From Rothia nasisuis (GTDB taxonomy: Bacteria; Actinomycetota; Actinomycetes; Actinomycetales; Micrococcaceae): a stretch of DNA of 64,000 nucleotides. Both the position numbers and the translations under genes were made by a program. Below the pieces are notes generated by a model. The model had not been told where the DNA came from, did not search any database, and saw only the letters and a program-made list of their open reading frames with translations. Of this stretch, positions 1-8,222 are shown piece by piece. The DNA lies in the NCBI RefSeq assembly GCF_928381405.1, contig NZ_CAKMSB010000003.1, positions 124,001 through 188,000 on the forward strand, read 5' to 3'. Positions within the stretch are counted from its first letter, which is position 1, and every line of letters starts with the position of its first letter.

Positions 1-812
1 AGAGCACCATCACCAGCCTCAACGACCCCGACAAAATCGCTGAGGACGCCGCCGCGGCAGGGGGTGAGCACATGGTCGCCTTCGCCGCCGGTTCCGGTAT
101 CACCCCCATCATCGCCATCGCCCGCACCGTGCTCAAAGCCAGCCCCACCAGCACCTTTGACCTGGTCTACGCCAACAAGTCCGCCATGGACGTCATGTTC
201 GCCGAAGAAATCGGCGACCTCAAGGACCGCTACCCCACCCGCTTCGCCGTGCACCACGTGCTCTCCCGCGAACAGCGCATCAACCCGCTCATGAGCGGCC
301 GTATTGATGATGAGAAGCTCAACGCTATCCTGAATCACGTCATCCAGGTCGATAAAACCGATGAGTGGTTCCTCTGCGGCCCCTTCGAACTGGTGCAACT
401 GACCCGCGATACCCTGGCCGAACGTGGCGTCCGCGAGGACGACGTGCGCTTCGAACTCTTCACCACCGGCAAGCCTGAAACCCCCGCAGGCCAGCAGGGC
501 CGGGCCGTCCAAGCCGACCCCTCCGGGGCCAACTACGCTATCTCTTTCAACCTGGACAGCACCTCCTCCTCCGTTGAATCCCCCATCTCAGCCAACGAGA
601 CCATTCTCAACGCCGCCCTGCGCGTGCGCGCCGATGTGCCCTTCGCCTGCGCCGGTGGCGTCTGCGGAACCTGCCGCGCCAAGGTGGTCTCGGGCGACGT
701 AAAGATGGAGGAAAACTACGCCCTGGAGAAGGACGAGGTCGATTCCGGCTACATTCTCACCTGCCAGACCCGCCCCTGCTCCGATGCTGTGACCGTGGAC
801 TTCGACGCCTAG
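1..812 (+). CDS. paaE: Phenylacetyl-CoA epoxidase reductase subunit PaaE (5' truncated by window)
   Basis: This is the C-terminal part of a ferredoxin-NADP reductase-type electron-transfer subunit that feeds electrons to the PaaABC diiron epoxidase. The frame is open from base 3, so the first ATG at 72 is internal. The visible part begins in the NAD-binding half (FAAGSGITPIIAI, a typical reductase motif) and contains the later CGPFELV-type segment. It ends in a plant-type 2Fe-2S ferredoxin domain with CAGGVCGTC and a distal Cys in LTCQTRP, giving the C-x4-C-x2-C...C ligand set. The stop overlaps the ribosome-binding site of the next gene, so the two are almost certainly cotranscribed. Another reductase of the same family is possible, but the domain order and the hydratase neighbour favour PaaE. 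Confidence 0.85.
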   Translation, partial: STITSLNDPDKIAEDAAAAGGEHMVAFAAGSGITPIIAIARTVLKASPTSTFDLVYANKSAMDVMFAEEIGDLKDRYPTRFAVHHVLSREQRINPLMSGRIDDEKLNAILNHVIQVDKTDEWFLCGPFELVQLTRDTLAERGVREDDVRFELFTTGKPETPAGQQGRAVQADPSGANYAISFNLDSTSSSVESPISANETILNAALRVRADVPFACAGGVCGTCRAKVVSGDVKMEENYALEKDEVDSGYILTCQTRPCSDAVTVDFDA

Positions 813-825
813 GAGGGGAAAAGCC

Positions 826-1596
826 GTGATTGATCTGACCATTGAGGGCGCTGTTGCCGAGGTGGTGCTGAACGCCCCCGAAAAGATGAACGCCGTCAAC
901 GAGGCCGCCCTGGCCGAGCTCTCTGCCGCCTACGACCAGGCAGCTGCGGCGGGCGTCCGCGCCCTGCTTCTGCGCGGGGAGGGGCGAGGCTTCTGCGCCG
1001 GGCGGGATATTGCCGGGCTGGTGCCTGCCGAGGACGACGCCTACGGCTACCTGGCTGGCAAGGTGACCCCGCTCTTGAAGAAGATGAGCGCTTTCCCTGC
1101 ACCGACATTCGCGGCGGTGCAGGGCCCCTGCCTGGGTGTGGGCCTGGGCCTGGCCATTGCTACGGACGTGGTTTATGTGGCTGAGAACGCTAAGATCGGC
1201 TCCCCCTTTGCCAACCTGGGCGCCACTCTGGATTCCGGTGGGCACGCCCTCTTTGTAGAGCGGCTGGGTGCCCACCGGGCTCTGGATTTGATTTATACCG
1301 CTGACCTGATTTCTGGGGCCGAGGCTGTGGCTGCGGGCCTCTTTAGCCGGGCTATTCCCGCCGAGGAGCTTTTGGACTTTACCCGCGAGAAGGTGGCCAG
1401 GGTGGCTGCCGGGGCGACCGGTGCTTTTGTGGCCTCTAAGCAGCTGGTAGCCCAGGTGCGCGACGCCCGGGTAGGCCTTTGGGAGTCGGTTGAGGCCGAA
1501 AACAAGACCCAGGGTGAGCTCTGCTCCTCTGAGGACTACGCCGAAGGCTTCGCAGCTTTCACAGAGAAGCGGAAGCCGGTGTTTCGGGGCAAATAA
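826..1596 (+). CDS. Enoyl-CoA hydratase/isomerase, PaaG-like
   Basis: A 256-residue crotonase-fold protein. The GTG start is preceded by AGGAGGGG, which overlaps the paaE stop codon, so translation is probably coupled. The oxyanion-hole motif FCAGRDIAGL (about residues 62-71) and the second-helix motif GPCLGVGLGLA are clear. The active-site segment reads LDSGGHALF, with an acidic residue where PaaG-type ring 1,2-epoxyphenylacetyl-CoA isomerases keep their single catalytic Asp. I therefore lean towards PaaG over a generic two-Glu hydratase. It would act right after the epoxidase, isomerising the epoxide to the oxepin-CoA. PaaF-like hydratase activity cannot be excluded from sequence alone. Confidence 0.8.
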   Translation: MIDLTIEGAVAEVVLNAPEKMNAVNEAALAELSAAYDQAAAAGVRALLLRGEGRGFCAGRDIAGLVPAEDDAYGYLAGKVTPLLKKMSAFPAPTFAAVQGPCLGVGLGLAIATDVVYVAENAKIGSPFANLGATLDSGGHALFVERLGAHRALDLIYTADLISGAEAVAAGLFSRAIPAEELLDFTREKVARVAAGATGAFVASKQLVAQVRDARVGLWESVEAENKTQGELCSSEDYAEGFAAFTEKRKPVFRGK

Positions 1597-1662
1597 GTGC
1601 TGGCAAATCTCCATTCTGGTGCTGGCAAATCTCCATTCCGGTGCTGGCAAATCTCCATTCTG
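1597..1662. repeat. Three tandem 22-bp repeats upstream of DUF4143 ATPase
   Basis: The unit GTGCTGGCAAATCTCCATTC plus two bases occurs at 1597, 1619 and 1641 with a single C/T difference. A truncated fourth unit (GTGCT) starts at 1663. The array begins at the base after the hydratase stop and ends 16 bases before the ATPase ATG. It therefore covers any promoter for that gene. It looks like an operator or iteron array. Confidence 0.85.
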
Positions 1663-1678
1663 GTGCTAACCTGAAGGC

Positions 1679-2917
1679 ATGAACACACCCTTCCCACGCC
1701 ATCTTGAACCCCTATGCCGGGAAATTCTAGAAGACACTCCTGTACTTGTTATCCAGGGGGCTAGGCAGGTTGGCAAATCAACCCTGGCTCAACAGTTAGC
1801 GGGCGAGGACGCCGTCATCGTCACCCTAGATGATGCGGCCCAACGGGAATTTGCCTCAGCCGACCCAGTGCGTTTTCTTCAACAGGCTGGTAGTGGAACC
1901 CTCATCATCGACGAGCTCCAAAGAGTCCCGGAACTCACTCTCCAAATCAAAGCAGAGGTTGACAGTAATAGAAGGCCCGGGCGCTTCATCGTTACAGGTT
2001 CCTCCAACCTGCTGCGTACCAGGGGTTCCAGTGACTCTTTAGCTGGCAGGCAAGAATCCGTTGTACTGCGCCCCTTTAGCGTGGGCGAGCAACTACAACT
2101 CCCACCAGAAGACTTTGCAACCTGGATTTTGGGGGGAGGCCATGCCCCTGTTCAGGCAGATGACCCTGCCCTATACGTTGTAGCTGGCGGCTACCCTATT
2201 CCCCTCCAACGAACCAGCAATCGTAGCCGGGCGTCCTGGTTCGCCCACTACGCAGAAGCCTTAGCCACCCACGATGCGGCAGAAATTGAAGCGGGAAACT
2301 TCTCTGAGCACCTACTCTCACTGATTTCCTACCTGGCCGCCCACGGCGCCCAGGAGCTGGTAAAACGTCGCATAGCGCAACATCTGAGCATCAGTGAGAC
2401 AACGGTGAGCAAATACCTTGACCTGCTGGCTCGCATGTACCTGCTAGAAGAGCTCCCTGCATGGGGCCTTAATTACGGTTCCCGCGTTGTGAGGCGCCCC
2501 AGAGTAGGGCTAGTGGATACCGGCCTGGCTGCCTCACTGACCGGGTTCAGCGAAGACAAGGCTGCGACGGTTGGCGGCAGAGAACATTACGGCGCCCTTC
2601 TAGAACAGTTTGTTGCCAGCGAACTGCTCAAGCAGAGAGAGTGGAGTGAAACCAGCTACCGGCTCTACCACTTTAGGGAACGGGAGCAGGAGGTGGATGC
2701 TGTACTTGAACTCAACGATGGGCGGCTCATACTCCTTGAGGTGAAAAGTCGATCCGTTGCAGGTAGGCAACAGGCCAAGCATCTTTATGCTCTTAAAGAG
2801 CGCTTAGGTGACAGGGTTGCGGCAGCGGTAGTTCTTTACACCGGTGACCTTGCTTTCTCCCTAGAACCCTGGTTGCAGGTACTCCCTGTATCGGCGCTCT
2901 GGAGACACCCCAGGTAA
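1679..2917 (+). CDS. AAA ATPase with DUF4143 (PD-(D/E)XK-like) domain
   Basis: A 412-residue protein of the ATPase-AAA_14/DUF4143 family, whose physiological role is largely unknown. The N-terminal ATPase has a Walker A motif (GARQVGKST, near residue 27), a Walker B motif (TLIIDELQRVPEL) and a sensor-like FIVTGSSN. A winged-helix-like segment (KRRIAQHLSISETTVSKYL) sits in the middle. The C-terminal part carries a nuclease-fold signature (EVDAVLE...LLEVKS). Base composition is poorer in GC than the flanking catabolic genes, which suggests acquisition. It is an isolated gene with its own repeat array upstream and a hairpin downstream. A second family member lies at 56740-58014. Confidence 0.85.
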   Translation: MNTPFPRHLEPLCREILEDTPVLVIQGARQVGKSTLAQQLAGEDAVIVTLDDAAQREFASADPVRFLQQAGSGTLIIDELQRVPELTLQIKAEVDSNRRPGRFIVTGSSNLLRTRGSSDSLAGRQESVVLRPFSVGEQLQLPPEDFATWILGGGHAPVQADDPALYVVAGGYPIPLQRTSNRSRASWFAHYAEALATHDAAEIEAGNFSEHLLSLISYLAAHGAQELVKRRIAQHLSISETTVSKYLDLLARMYLLEELPAWGLNYGSRVVRRPRVGLVDTGLAASLTGFSEDKAATVGGREHYGALLEQFVASELLKQREWSETSYRLYHFREREQEVDAVLELNDGRLILLEVKSRSVAGRQQAKHLYALKERLGDRVAAAVVLYTGDLAFSLEPWLQVLPVSALWRHPR

Positions 2918-3034
2918 CTGGAGTAGCAGCCCCGGCAGGGCAGAGCTCTTGATTGCAGCACACCTGCAAATGTTGTCATAAGTCTGACTTGGTTGCATAT
3001 AGAAGAACAAATGAAGTATACCTGGGAAAGAGAC

Positions 3035-3063
3035 CTAGGGAAGAAGGCTACCTTCTTCCCTAG
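3035..3063. terminator. Hairpin between convergent genes
   Basis: A perfect 13-bp stem (CTAGGGAAGAAGG paired with CCTTCTTCCCTAG) with a 3-base loop lies between the converging ATPase and hpaI. It is followed by AATTTCCCTTTTC on the plus strand. It probably serves as the terminator for one or both genes. Confidence 0.7.
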
Positions 3064-3086
3064 AATTTCCCTTTTCAGGCAGGAGC

Positions 3087-3893
3087 CTAGTAGCCCACAT
3101 CCTGGCTCCACTCACCGCCACCGGCGATGAAGCGGGTAGCCAGCTTCTTCGACTCCAGGGCTAGCAGCTGCACGTCGGCAGCCACCAGAATAAAATCAGC
3201 ACCGGCAGCCAGGTAGTCCTCAGCCTGAGCCGGGTCAAAGGCGTTCACGCCCACCTTCACCCCGGCGGCCCGGGCCACCTCGATCACCCGCTTCACAGCC
3301 TCCACCACCTGCGGGTGATTCTGCTGGCCCAGCAACCCCATAGAGGCCGCCAAATCTGAGGGGCCAACAAAAACCCCAGCCAGGCCGTCCACCGCGCAAA
3401 TCTCTTCAGCATTAGCCACGGCCACCGCAGACTCAATCTGCACAAAAAGCGAAATATACTTCTCAGCCTCGGTCAGGTAGCCGGGCACCCCGCCCCAGCG
3501 GGCTGAGCGGGACAGGGCAGAACCCACCCCGCGCACCCCGGCAGGCGGGTAACGGGTAGCAGCCACGGCGTCCTGCACCATGCCAGCATTATCAACCATG
3601 GGAATGAGCAGGTTCTGGGCACCGGCGTCCAAGAACTGCTTGATAGCAACCACATCCAGGGAGGGCAGGCGCACCACGGTCTGCACCGGGTAGGCGGCCG
3701 CCACCTGCAGAAGCTGCTGCACAGTCTCCAGGCTGACAACCCCGTGCTCACCATCAATCAGCAACCAGTCCAGGCCGGAACCCGCACAAATTTCAGCGGC
3801 CACCGGCGAGCCCGAGCAAACCCACATGCCCACCGCCGGGCGGCCCAGCTCCCGCAAGGTATCGGCAAAGGGAGGCTCTAGACGAAGCGACAC
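3087..3893 (-). CDS. hpaI: 4-hydroxy-2-oxoheptanedioate aldolase HpaI
   Basis: A class II HpcH/HpaI-family aldolase that splits 4-hydroxy-2-oxoheptanedioate into pyruvate and succinate semialdehyde, the last step of the homoprotocatechuate meta-cleavage pathway. Seen motifs are LLIDGEHG (metal and substrate region), VRLPS, YPPAGVRGVG, FVQIES and VFVGPSDLAASMG, all typical of HpaI. I chose the GTG at 3893 (269 residues, the usual length) because GGGGGCGG precedes it and the family-like sequence starts there. A longer frame to 3950 would add 19 non-conserved residues. The start overlaps the end of hpaH by 16 bases, indicating coupling. Other HpcH/HpaI aldolases look alike, but the operon context decides. 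Confidence 0.9.
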   Translation of the reverse strand: MSLRLEPPFADTLRELGRPAVGMWVCSGSPVAAEICAGSGLDWLLIDGEHGVVSLETVQQLLQVAAAYPVQTVVRLPSLDVVAIKQFLDAGAQNLLIPMVDNAGMVQDAVAATRYPPAGVRGVGSALSRSARWGGVPGYLTEAEKYISLFVQIESAVAVANAEEICAVDGLAGVFVGPSDLAASMGLLGQQNHPQVVEAVKRVIEVARAAGVKVGVNAFDPAQAEDYLAAGADFILVAADVQLLALESKKLATRFIAGGGEWSQDVGY

Positions 3894-4663
3894 GTTACCG
3901 CCCCCAAGTCCCCATAATCGGCGTGGACGGTATCGCCCGGGTGAACCCACATGGGCTTGGTGAAAGACCCGGCCAGGATTATCTCACCAGCTTTAAGGGA
4001 GTCCCCGTGGGCAGCCAGCTTCTTGGCCAGCCAGGCAACACCGTTGGCCGGGTGGTTGAGGACGGCGGCAGCCACCCCGGTATCTTCAATCTGCTCATTG
4101 CGGTAGAGCAGGGCTGAGACCCATCGCAGATCAACGGAGGCCGGGTCCACCGGGTTGCCTCCGTAGACCATGGCTCCTAGGGCTGCGTTGTCGCTGATTG
4201 TATCGACGATGGTGCGGCCCTCCATCTCAATGCGAGAGCTGAGAATCTCCAGGGCCGGAACCACATATTCGGTAGCCCGCAAGACGTCGAAGACGGTGAC
4301 GTTGGGGCCGGTCAGGTCGTCTTTGAGCACGAAAGCCAGCTCAACTTCAATACGCACATTGGAGTAGAGCCCGTGCTCGATGACCGAGCCGTTTTCGTAG
4401 ACCTGGTCGGCGAAGATCGCCCCGTAGTCGGGTTCAGTGATGCCGGTGGCCTCTTGCATGACCTTGGAGGTCAGCCCGATTTTACGGCCGATTAGACGGC
4501 GGCCGACGGCCTCACCCCGGGCCCGCCACATGTTCTGTACCGCGTAAGAGTCTTCAACGGTCATGTCGGGGTAGGTGGCGGTCAGGCGCGGAATCATGGT
4601 GCGCTTGGCCTCGGCCTCGGCCAAGTCATCGGCAATTTTGGTGAGCTGTTCTTGAGTGAGCAT
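3878..4663 (-). CDS. hpaH: 2-oxo-hept-4-ene-1,7-dioate hydratase HpaH
   Basis: A 261-residue hydratase of the MhpD/HpaH group within the fumarylacetoacetate hydrolase superfamily. It adds water to 2-oxohept-4-ene-1,7-dioate to give the HpaI substrate. The [11 protein letters not shown] segment, the acidic metal-binding pattern around [10 protein letters not shown] (Glu residues) and PALEIL, and the C-terminal [20 protein letters not shown] match the family. It lies between hpaD and hpaI in one minus-strand operon. A large stem-loop element (4687-4798) fills most of the gap to hpaD and ends 23 bases before this ATG, so expression could be tuned separately. Confidence 0.9.
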   Translation of the reverse strand: MLTQEQLTKIADDLAEAEAKRTMIPRLTATYPDMTVEDSYAVQNMWRARGEAVGRRLIGRKIGLTSKVMQEATGITEPDYGAIFADQVYENGSVIEHGLYSNVRIEVELAFVLKDDLTGPNVTVFDVLRATEYVVPALEILSSRIEMEGRTIVDTISDNAALGAMVYGGNPVDPASVDLRWVSALLYRNEQIEDTGVAAAVLNHPANGVAWLAKKLAAHGDSLKAGEIILAGSFTKPMWVHPGDTVHADYGDLGAVTCRFV

Positions 4664-4686
4664 AGCTAGCTTTCAATACTGCGGGA

Positions 4687-4798
4687 GGTGCTTGAGGGAT
4701 ATGCTCGCCGCCGACTGGCTGGGTCTGGCGTGAATTGGGGCGAGCGCCCCGCGCGAGGCCCAAGAGGGTCAGTCGGCTAGAGCATATCCCGAAGCACC
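4687..4798 (-). repeat. Intercistronic structured element, copy 1 (hpaD-hpaH gap)
   Basis: A long interrupted inverted repeat almost fills the hpaD-hpaH gap. Paired segments are GGTGCTT (4687-4693) with AAGCACC (4792-4798), GGGATATGCTC (4696-4706) with GAGCATATCCC (4780-4790), and GCCGACTG (4710-4717) with CAGTCGGC (4770-4777). An apical GGGGCG/CGCCCC hairpin (4737-4750) lies inside. The core from 4717 (GGCTGGGTCTGGC, then TGAAT, GCGAGCGC, GCGCGAG) recurs at 61471 inside a second element with differently sequenced arms. The strand follows the operon. The function is unknown: intercistronic RNA structure or mobile palindromic repeat. Confidence 0.7.
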
Positions 4799-4818
4799 GA
4801 ACTTATGTATTTCAGTCT

Positions 4819-5925
4819 TTACAGCTGGTGGCCCAGCTTGTATTCGCCCTTCTTCCAGTCGGGCATGTCTTCTTCGCCTGCGCGGGTGTAGGAGAAGCCG
4901 TCGGCACCGATGGTTTGTTCCATCTCGGAGTCGTCGGTGCGCTCGGTGAGGGGTACCAGGTTGCCGTCGAGGTCGAGGACGCGGGAGGCGTCGGTGTACC
5001 AGGAGGGTACGACGGGGGTGCCCCACCAGTCGCGGCGCTGGTTGTCGTGGACGTCCCAGGTGACGCGGGGGTTGTCGGGGTCGCCGGTGTAGTAGTCCTG
5101 GGTGTAGATCTCGACGCGGTGGCCGTCGGGGTCGCGCAGGTAGAGGTAGTAGGCGTTGGAGACGCCGTGGCGGCCTGGGCCGCGTTCGATGTGGTCGGAA
5201 AGACGCAGGGCGCCGAGCTTGTCGCAGATGGCAATGATGTTGTGCTTTTCGTGGGTGGCGAAGGCGACGTGGTGCATGCGGGGGCCGTCGCCGCCGGTCA
5301 TAGCGGTGTCGTGGACGGTGGGCTTGCGGCGCATCCAGGCGGCGTAGGAGGTGCCGGCTTCGTCCTGAATGTCTTCGGTGACGCGGAAGCCCAGGTCTTC
5401 CATGTAGCCGATAGCCTTAGGGACGTCGGGGGTGACCTGGTTGAAGTGGTCAAGGCGGACGAGGGCGCCGGGGATGTGAAGTTCGTAGCGCCAGGCCAGG
5501 CGTTCGACGTGCTCTACCTCGTAGAAGAATTCGTAGGGGAAGCCCAGGGGATCAAGCACGCGCACGGAGTCGCCCAGGCCCTTGACGAAGCCGTCCTTCT
5601 TGCGGCGCACCTGGCAGCCGCGGGCGGTGTAGAACTTTTCTGCCCTGTCGAGGTCTTCGGGGGTGCGGACGCGGTAGGAGAAGGCGGCGACGGCGGGGGT
5701 GTCGCCCTTGCGCAGAATCAGGTTGTGGTGGATGAATTCTTCCAGGGAGCGCAGGTAGATGGTGTTGTCGTCTTCTTCGGTGACGACCAGGCCGAGCACG
5801 TCGACGTAGAAGTTGCGGGAGCGTTCGAGGTCGGTGACGACCAGTTCCATAGAGGCGCAGCGGACGATGTCGGGGGCGTTTTCGTCGGGGACGATAACGG
5901 GGTAGTCAACAAAGGTAGGTGACAT
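4819..5925 (-). CDS. hpaD: Homoprotocatechuate 2,3-dioxygenase HpaD
   Basis: A type I extradiol dioxygenase of 368 residues that opens the ring of 3,4-dihydroxyphenylacetate to 5-carboxymethyl-2-hydroxymuconate semialdehyde. Two vicinal-oxygen-chelate modules are visible (about residues 20-140 and 150-290). The metal ligands are His160 (RLDHFN), His219 (MHHVAF) and Glu272 (HRVEIY), each five positions later than the well-studied Brevibacterium enzyme. The C-terminal extension with WDVHDNQRRDWWGTPVVP is characteristic of that subfamily. It is the central gene of the hpa operon, 77 bp downstream of hpaE. Confidence 0.95.
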   Translation of the reverse strand: MSPTFVDYPVIVPDENAPDIVRCASMELVVTDLERSRNFYVDVLGLVVTEEDDNTIYLRSLEEFIHHNLILRKGDTPAVAAFSYRVRTPEDLDRAEKFYTARGCQVRRKKDGFVKGLGDSVRVLDPLGFPYEFFYEVEHVERLAWRYELHIPGALVRLDHFNQVTPDVPKAIGYMEDLGFRVTEDIQDEAGTSYAAWMRRKPTVHDTAMTGGDGPRMHHVAFATHEKHNIIAICDKLGALRLSDHIERGPGRHGVSNAYYLYLRDPDGHRVEIYTQDYYTGDPDNPRVTWDVHDNQRRDWWGTPVVPSWYTDASRVLDLDGNLVPLTERTDDSEMEQTIGADGFSYTRAGEEDMPDWKKGEYKLGHQL

Positions 5926-6002
5926 GGGTTTTGCTTTCTTGGGTGGGGCGGACGCGGGGAGGCTACGGTGCGCACCCGGCGGCCGCGGAGGTGGGGCGGG
6001 TG

Positions 6003-7511
6003 TTAGTCGGCCTTGCCGAAGACGGGGTTGTGGACTTCGCCGAGGTTGATGTGGACGGCCTGCTGGTCGGTGTAGAAGTCGATGGAGCGGTAGCCGCCTT
6101 CGTGGCCCAGGCCGGAGGCTTTGACACCGCCGAAGGGGGTACGCAGGTCACGGACGTTGTTGGAGTTGAGCCAGACCATACCTGCTTCAACGGCCTGGGA
6201 GAAGTTATGGGCGCGTTGCAGGTTGGAGGTCCAGATGTAGGCGGCCAGGCCGTACTTGGTGTTGTTGGCCAACTCTAGGGCTTCTTCGTCGGTGTCGAAG
6301 GGGGTGATGGCAACGACGGGGCCGAAGATTTCTTCCTGGAAGATGCGGGCCTCGGGGGCGACGTCGGCGAAGACGGTGGGCAGGACGAAGTTGCCCTCGG
6401 GGAAGTCGGCGGGGCGTTCGCCGCCTGCGACCAGGCGGGCTTCGGTCTTGCCGATTTCTACGTAGGACATGACCTTGTCATAGTGTTCGGGGTGGACCAG
6501 GGCGCCGACTTCGGTTGCGGGGTCTGCGGGCAGGCCGACCTTGACGCGCTTGGCCTGGGCGGCGTAGCGTTCGACGAATTCGTCGTAGATGCTGCGCTGG
6601 ACCAGGATGCGGGAGCCTGCGGTGCAGCGTTCGCCGTTGAGGGAGAATACGCCGAAGATGGTGGCGTTGATGGCGGTTTCGAGGTCGGCGTCTTCGAAGA
6701 CGACGGCCGGGGACTTGCCGCCCAGTTCCATGGAGAGGCCCTTGAGGTAGGGGGCTGCGTTGGCGAAGATGATTTGCCCGGTTGTGGATTCGCCGGTGAA
6801 GGAGATGAGGGGGGCCTCGGGGTGCTTGACCAGGGCGTCACCTGCGGTTTCGCCGAAGCCGTTGACCAGGTTGAAGACGCCGGCCGGTAGGCCTGCTTCT
6901 TCGAAGATTCCGGCCCAGAGGGAGGCGGAGAGGGGGGTGAATTCGGCGGGCTTGAGCACGACCGTGTTGCCGGTGGCCAGGGCCGGGGCCAGCTTCCAGG
7001 ATTCCAGCATGAAGGGGGTGTTCCAGGGGGTGATCAGGCCGGCAACGCCGATGGGCTTGCGGTTGACGTAGTTGACCTGGCGGCCGGGGACCTTGAAGGC
7101 GTCGTCGGTCTGGGCGACGATGAGGTCTGCGAAGAAGCGGAAGTTTTCAGCGGCACGGCGGGCCTGGCCCTTGGCCTGGGTGATGGGCAAGCCGGAGTCG
7201 AAGGATTCCATCTGGGCGAGGGCGTCCTCACGGGATTCGACGATGTCGGCGATCTTCATGAGCACGCGGGCGCGTTCGCGGGGGAGCATGCGGGGCCAGG
7301 GGCCTTCGGTGAAGGCGGTGCGGGCGGCCGCTACAGCCGCTTCAATGTCTTCCTTCTTGCCCGAGGCAGCCTGGATATAGGGCTGGTTGGTGACGGGGTC
7401 CAGCACCTCGAAGGTTTCGCCGTCAATGGAGTCAACAAAGGCACCGTTAATGTAGTGCTGGATGCGCTCAGGCAGGCCTTCGGGTTTAGCCGTGGTGAGA
7501 GTGGTGGTCAT
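6003..7511 (-). CDS. hpaE: 5-carboxymethyl-2-hydroxymuconate semialdehyde dehydrogenase HpaE
   Basis: An NAD-dependent aldehyde dehydrogenase of 502 residues that oxidises the HpaD ring-cleavage product. Seen are the coenzyme segment TPWNTPFMLESWKLAPAL, the SFTGESTTGQ motif, the general base Glu in SMELGGKSP and the catalytic Cys in NGERCTAGSR, plus the usual C-terminal FGGVKASGLGHEGG. The NGERC version of the active-site motif is typical of HpaE and HMSD-type dehydrogenases. It sits between the GntR regulator and hpaD. Assignment to this substrate rests on context together with the motif. Confidence 0.9.
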   Translation of the reverse strand: MTTTLTTAKPEGLPERIQHYINGAFVDSIDGETFEVLDPVTNQPYIQAASGKKEDIEAAVAAARTAFTEGPWPRMLPRERARVLMKIADIVESREDALAQMESFDSGLPITQAKGQARRAAENFRFFADLIVAQTDDAFKVPGRQVNYVNRKPIGVAGLITPWNTPFMLESWKLAPALATGNTVVLKPAEFTPLSASLWAGIFEEAGLPAGVFNLVNGFGETAGDALVKHPEAPLISFTGESTTGQIIFANAAPYLKGLSMELGGKSPAVVFEDADLETAINATIFGVFSLNGERCTAGSRILVQRSIYDEFVERYAAQAKRVKVGLPADPATEVGALVHPEHYDKVMSYVEIGKTEARLVAGGERPADFPEGNFVLPTVFADVAPEARIFQEEIFGPVVAITPFDTDEEALELANNTKYGLAAYIWTSNLQRAHNFSQAVEAGMVWLNSNNVRDLRTPFGGVKASGLGHEGGYRSIDFYTDQQAVHINLGEVHNPVFGKAD

Positions 7512-7529
7512 GGAGAAACTCCTTTGCTG

Positions 7530-8207
7530 CTAAGAAGAGCTGTCGCTTATTTTTTTGCTGGCTAGGTAGCTTGAGAGGGTGGCCTTGCGGTGGTTGCGGG
7601 CTGCGGTTTCTATCTCCTGCTCGCTAGCCCCCGTTTCAATCAGTCTGATAATGCCGGTGTGCTCGGCCACCGATTCAGCAGCGCGACCGGGCACAAAAGA
7701 GAAGGTTGATTCGCGCAGGTTACCCAGGCGGGTCCATTCGGCTTCGACAAGTTCCAGTAGCCGGTCGTTGGGGCAGGCCGAGCACAGTTTCTGGTGAAGG
7801 CGGTGGTTAATCTCGGTGAAGGCCTTAGGGTCAAAGTCCTCAAGCAGGGCCTCAAGCTGGGCGTTGAGATCTTTGGCCTCCTGGAGGTCTTCGCTCGTGA
7901 GGTAGGGGGCAGATTTTGAGGTTGCGGCACCCTCCAAGAGGCCTAGGCACTGCATACTCTGGGTGTAGGCGGACTCATCAACCATGGCCACCTTGGCGCC
8001 GACGTTACGTTCAAAGGTGGCGAGCCCTTCAGCTTCTAGGCGGCGGATGGCCTCTCGGACGGGTACAACCGACATGTCGAGATCAGTAGCCAAGGTTGAA
8101 AGGGTCAGCCGGTGGCCGGGGGCCAATTCTCGGGAGATGATTTTTTCTCGAATCCACTGGTAGGCAGATTCCGCTTTCGATACAGCGGGGGGCTCGGTGC
8201 TGGTCAC
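7530..8207 (-). CDS. GntR/FCD-family regulator of the hpa cluster
   Basis: A 225-residue GntR regulator. The N-terminal winged helix (YQWIREKIISRELAPGHRL followed by LATDLDMSVVPVREAIRRLEAEGL) precedes an all-helical FCD ligand domain. That domain has the metal or ligand histidines in INHRLHQKL, AEHTGI and NHRKAT. I prefer the GTG at 8207, which has GAGGGGAG seven bases upstream, over the TTG at 8222. The gene begins within 20 bases of the hpaG stop, so it belongs to the operon and may autoregulate. Likely effectors are a hydroxyphenylacetate or an open-ring intermediate (inference). Candidate operators are the ATCGTATAT sites at 9779 and 9984. Confidence 0.85.
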   Translation of the reverse strand: MTSTEPPAVSKAESAYQWIREKIISRELAPGHRLTLSTLATDLDMSVVPVREAIRRLEAEGLATFERNVGAKVAMVDESAYTQSMQCLGLLEGAATSKSAPYLTSEDLQEAKDLNAQLEALLEDFDPKAFTEINHRLHQKLCSACPNDRLLELVEAEWTRLGNLRESTFSFVPGRAAESVAEHTGIIRLIETGASEQEIETAARNHRKATLSSYLASKKISDSSS

Positions 8208-8222
8208 GGTTGCTCCCCTCAA

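Noticed and set aside
1597-1662. CRISPR or VNTR in a coding sequence
   Set aside because: Units of 22 bp abut with no spacers, and the array lies between genes.
4735-5922. 395-codon plus-strand frame opposite hpaD
   Set aside because: It is the GC-biased complement of hpaD, with low-complexity Val/Gly/Ala-rich sequence and no ribosome-binding site. hpaD has clear catalytic ligands.
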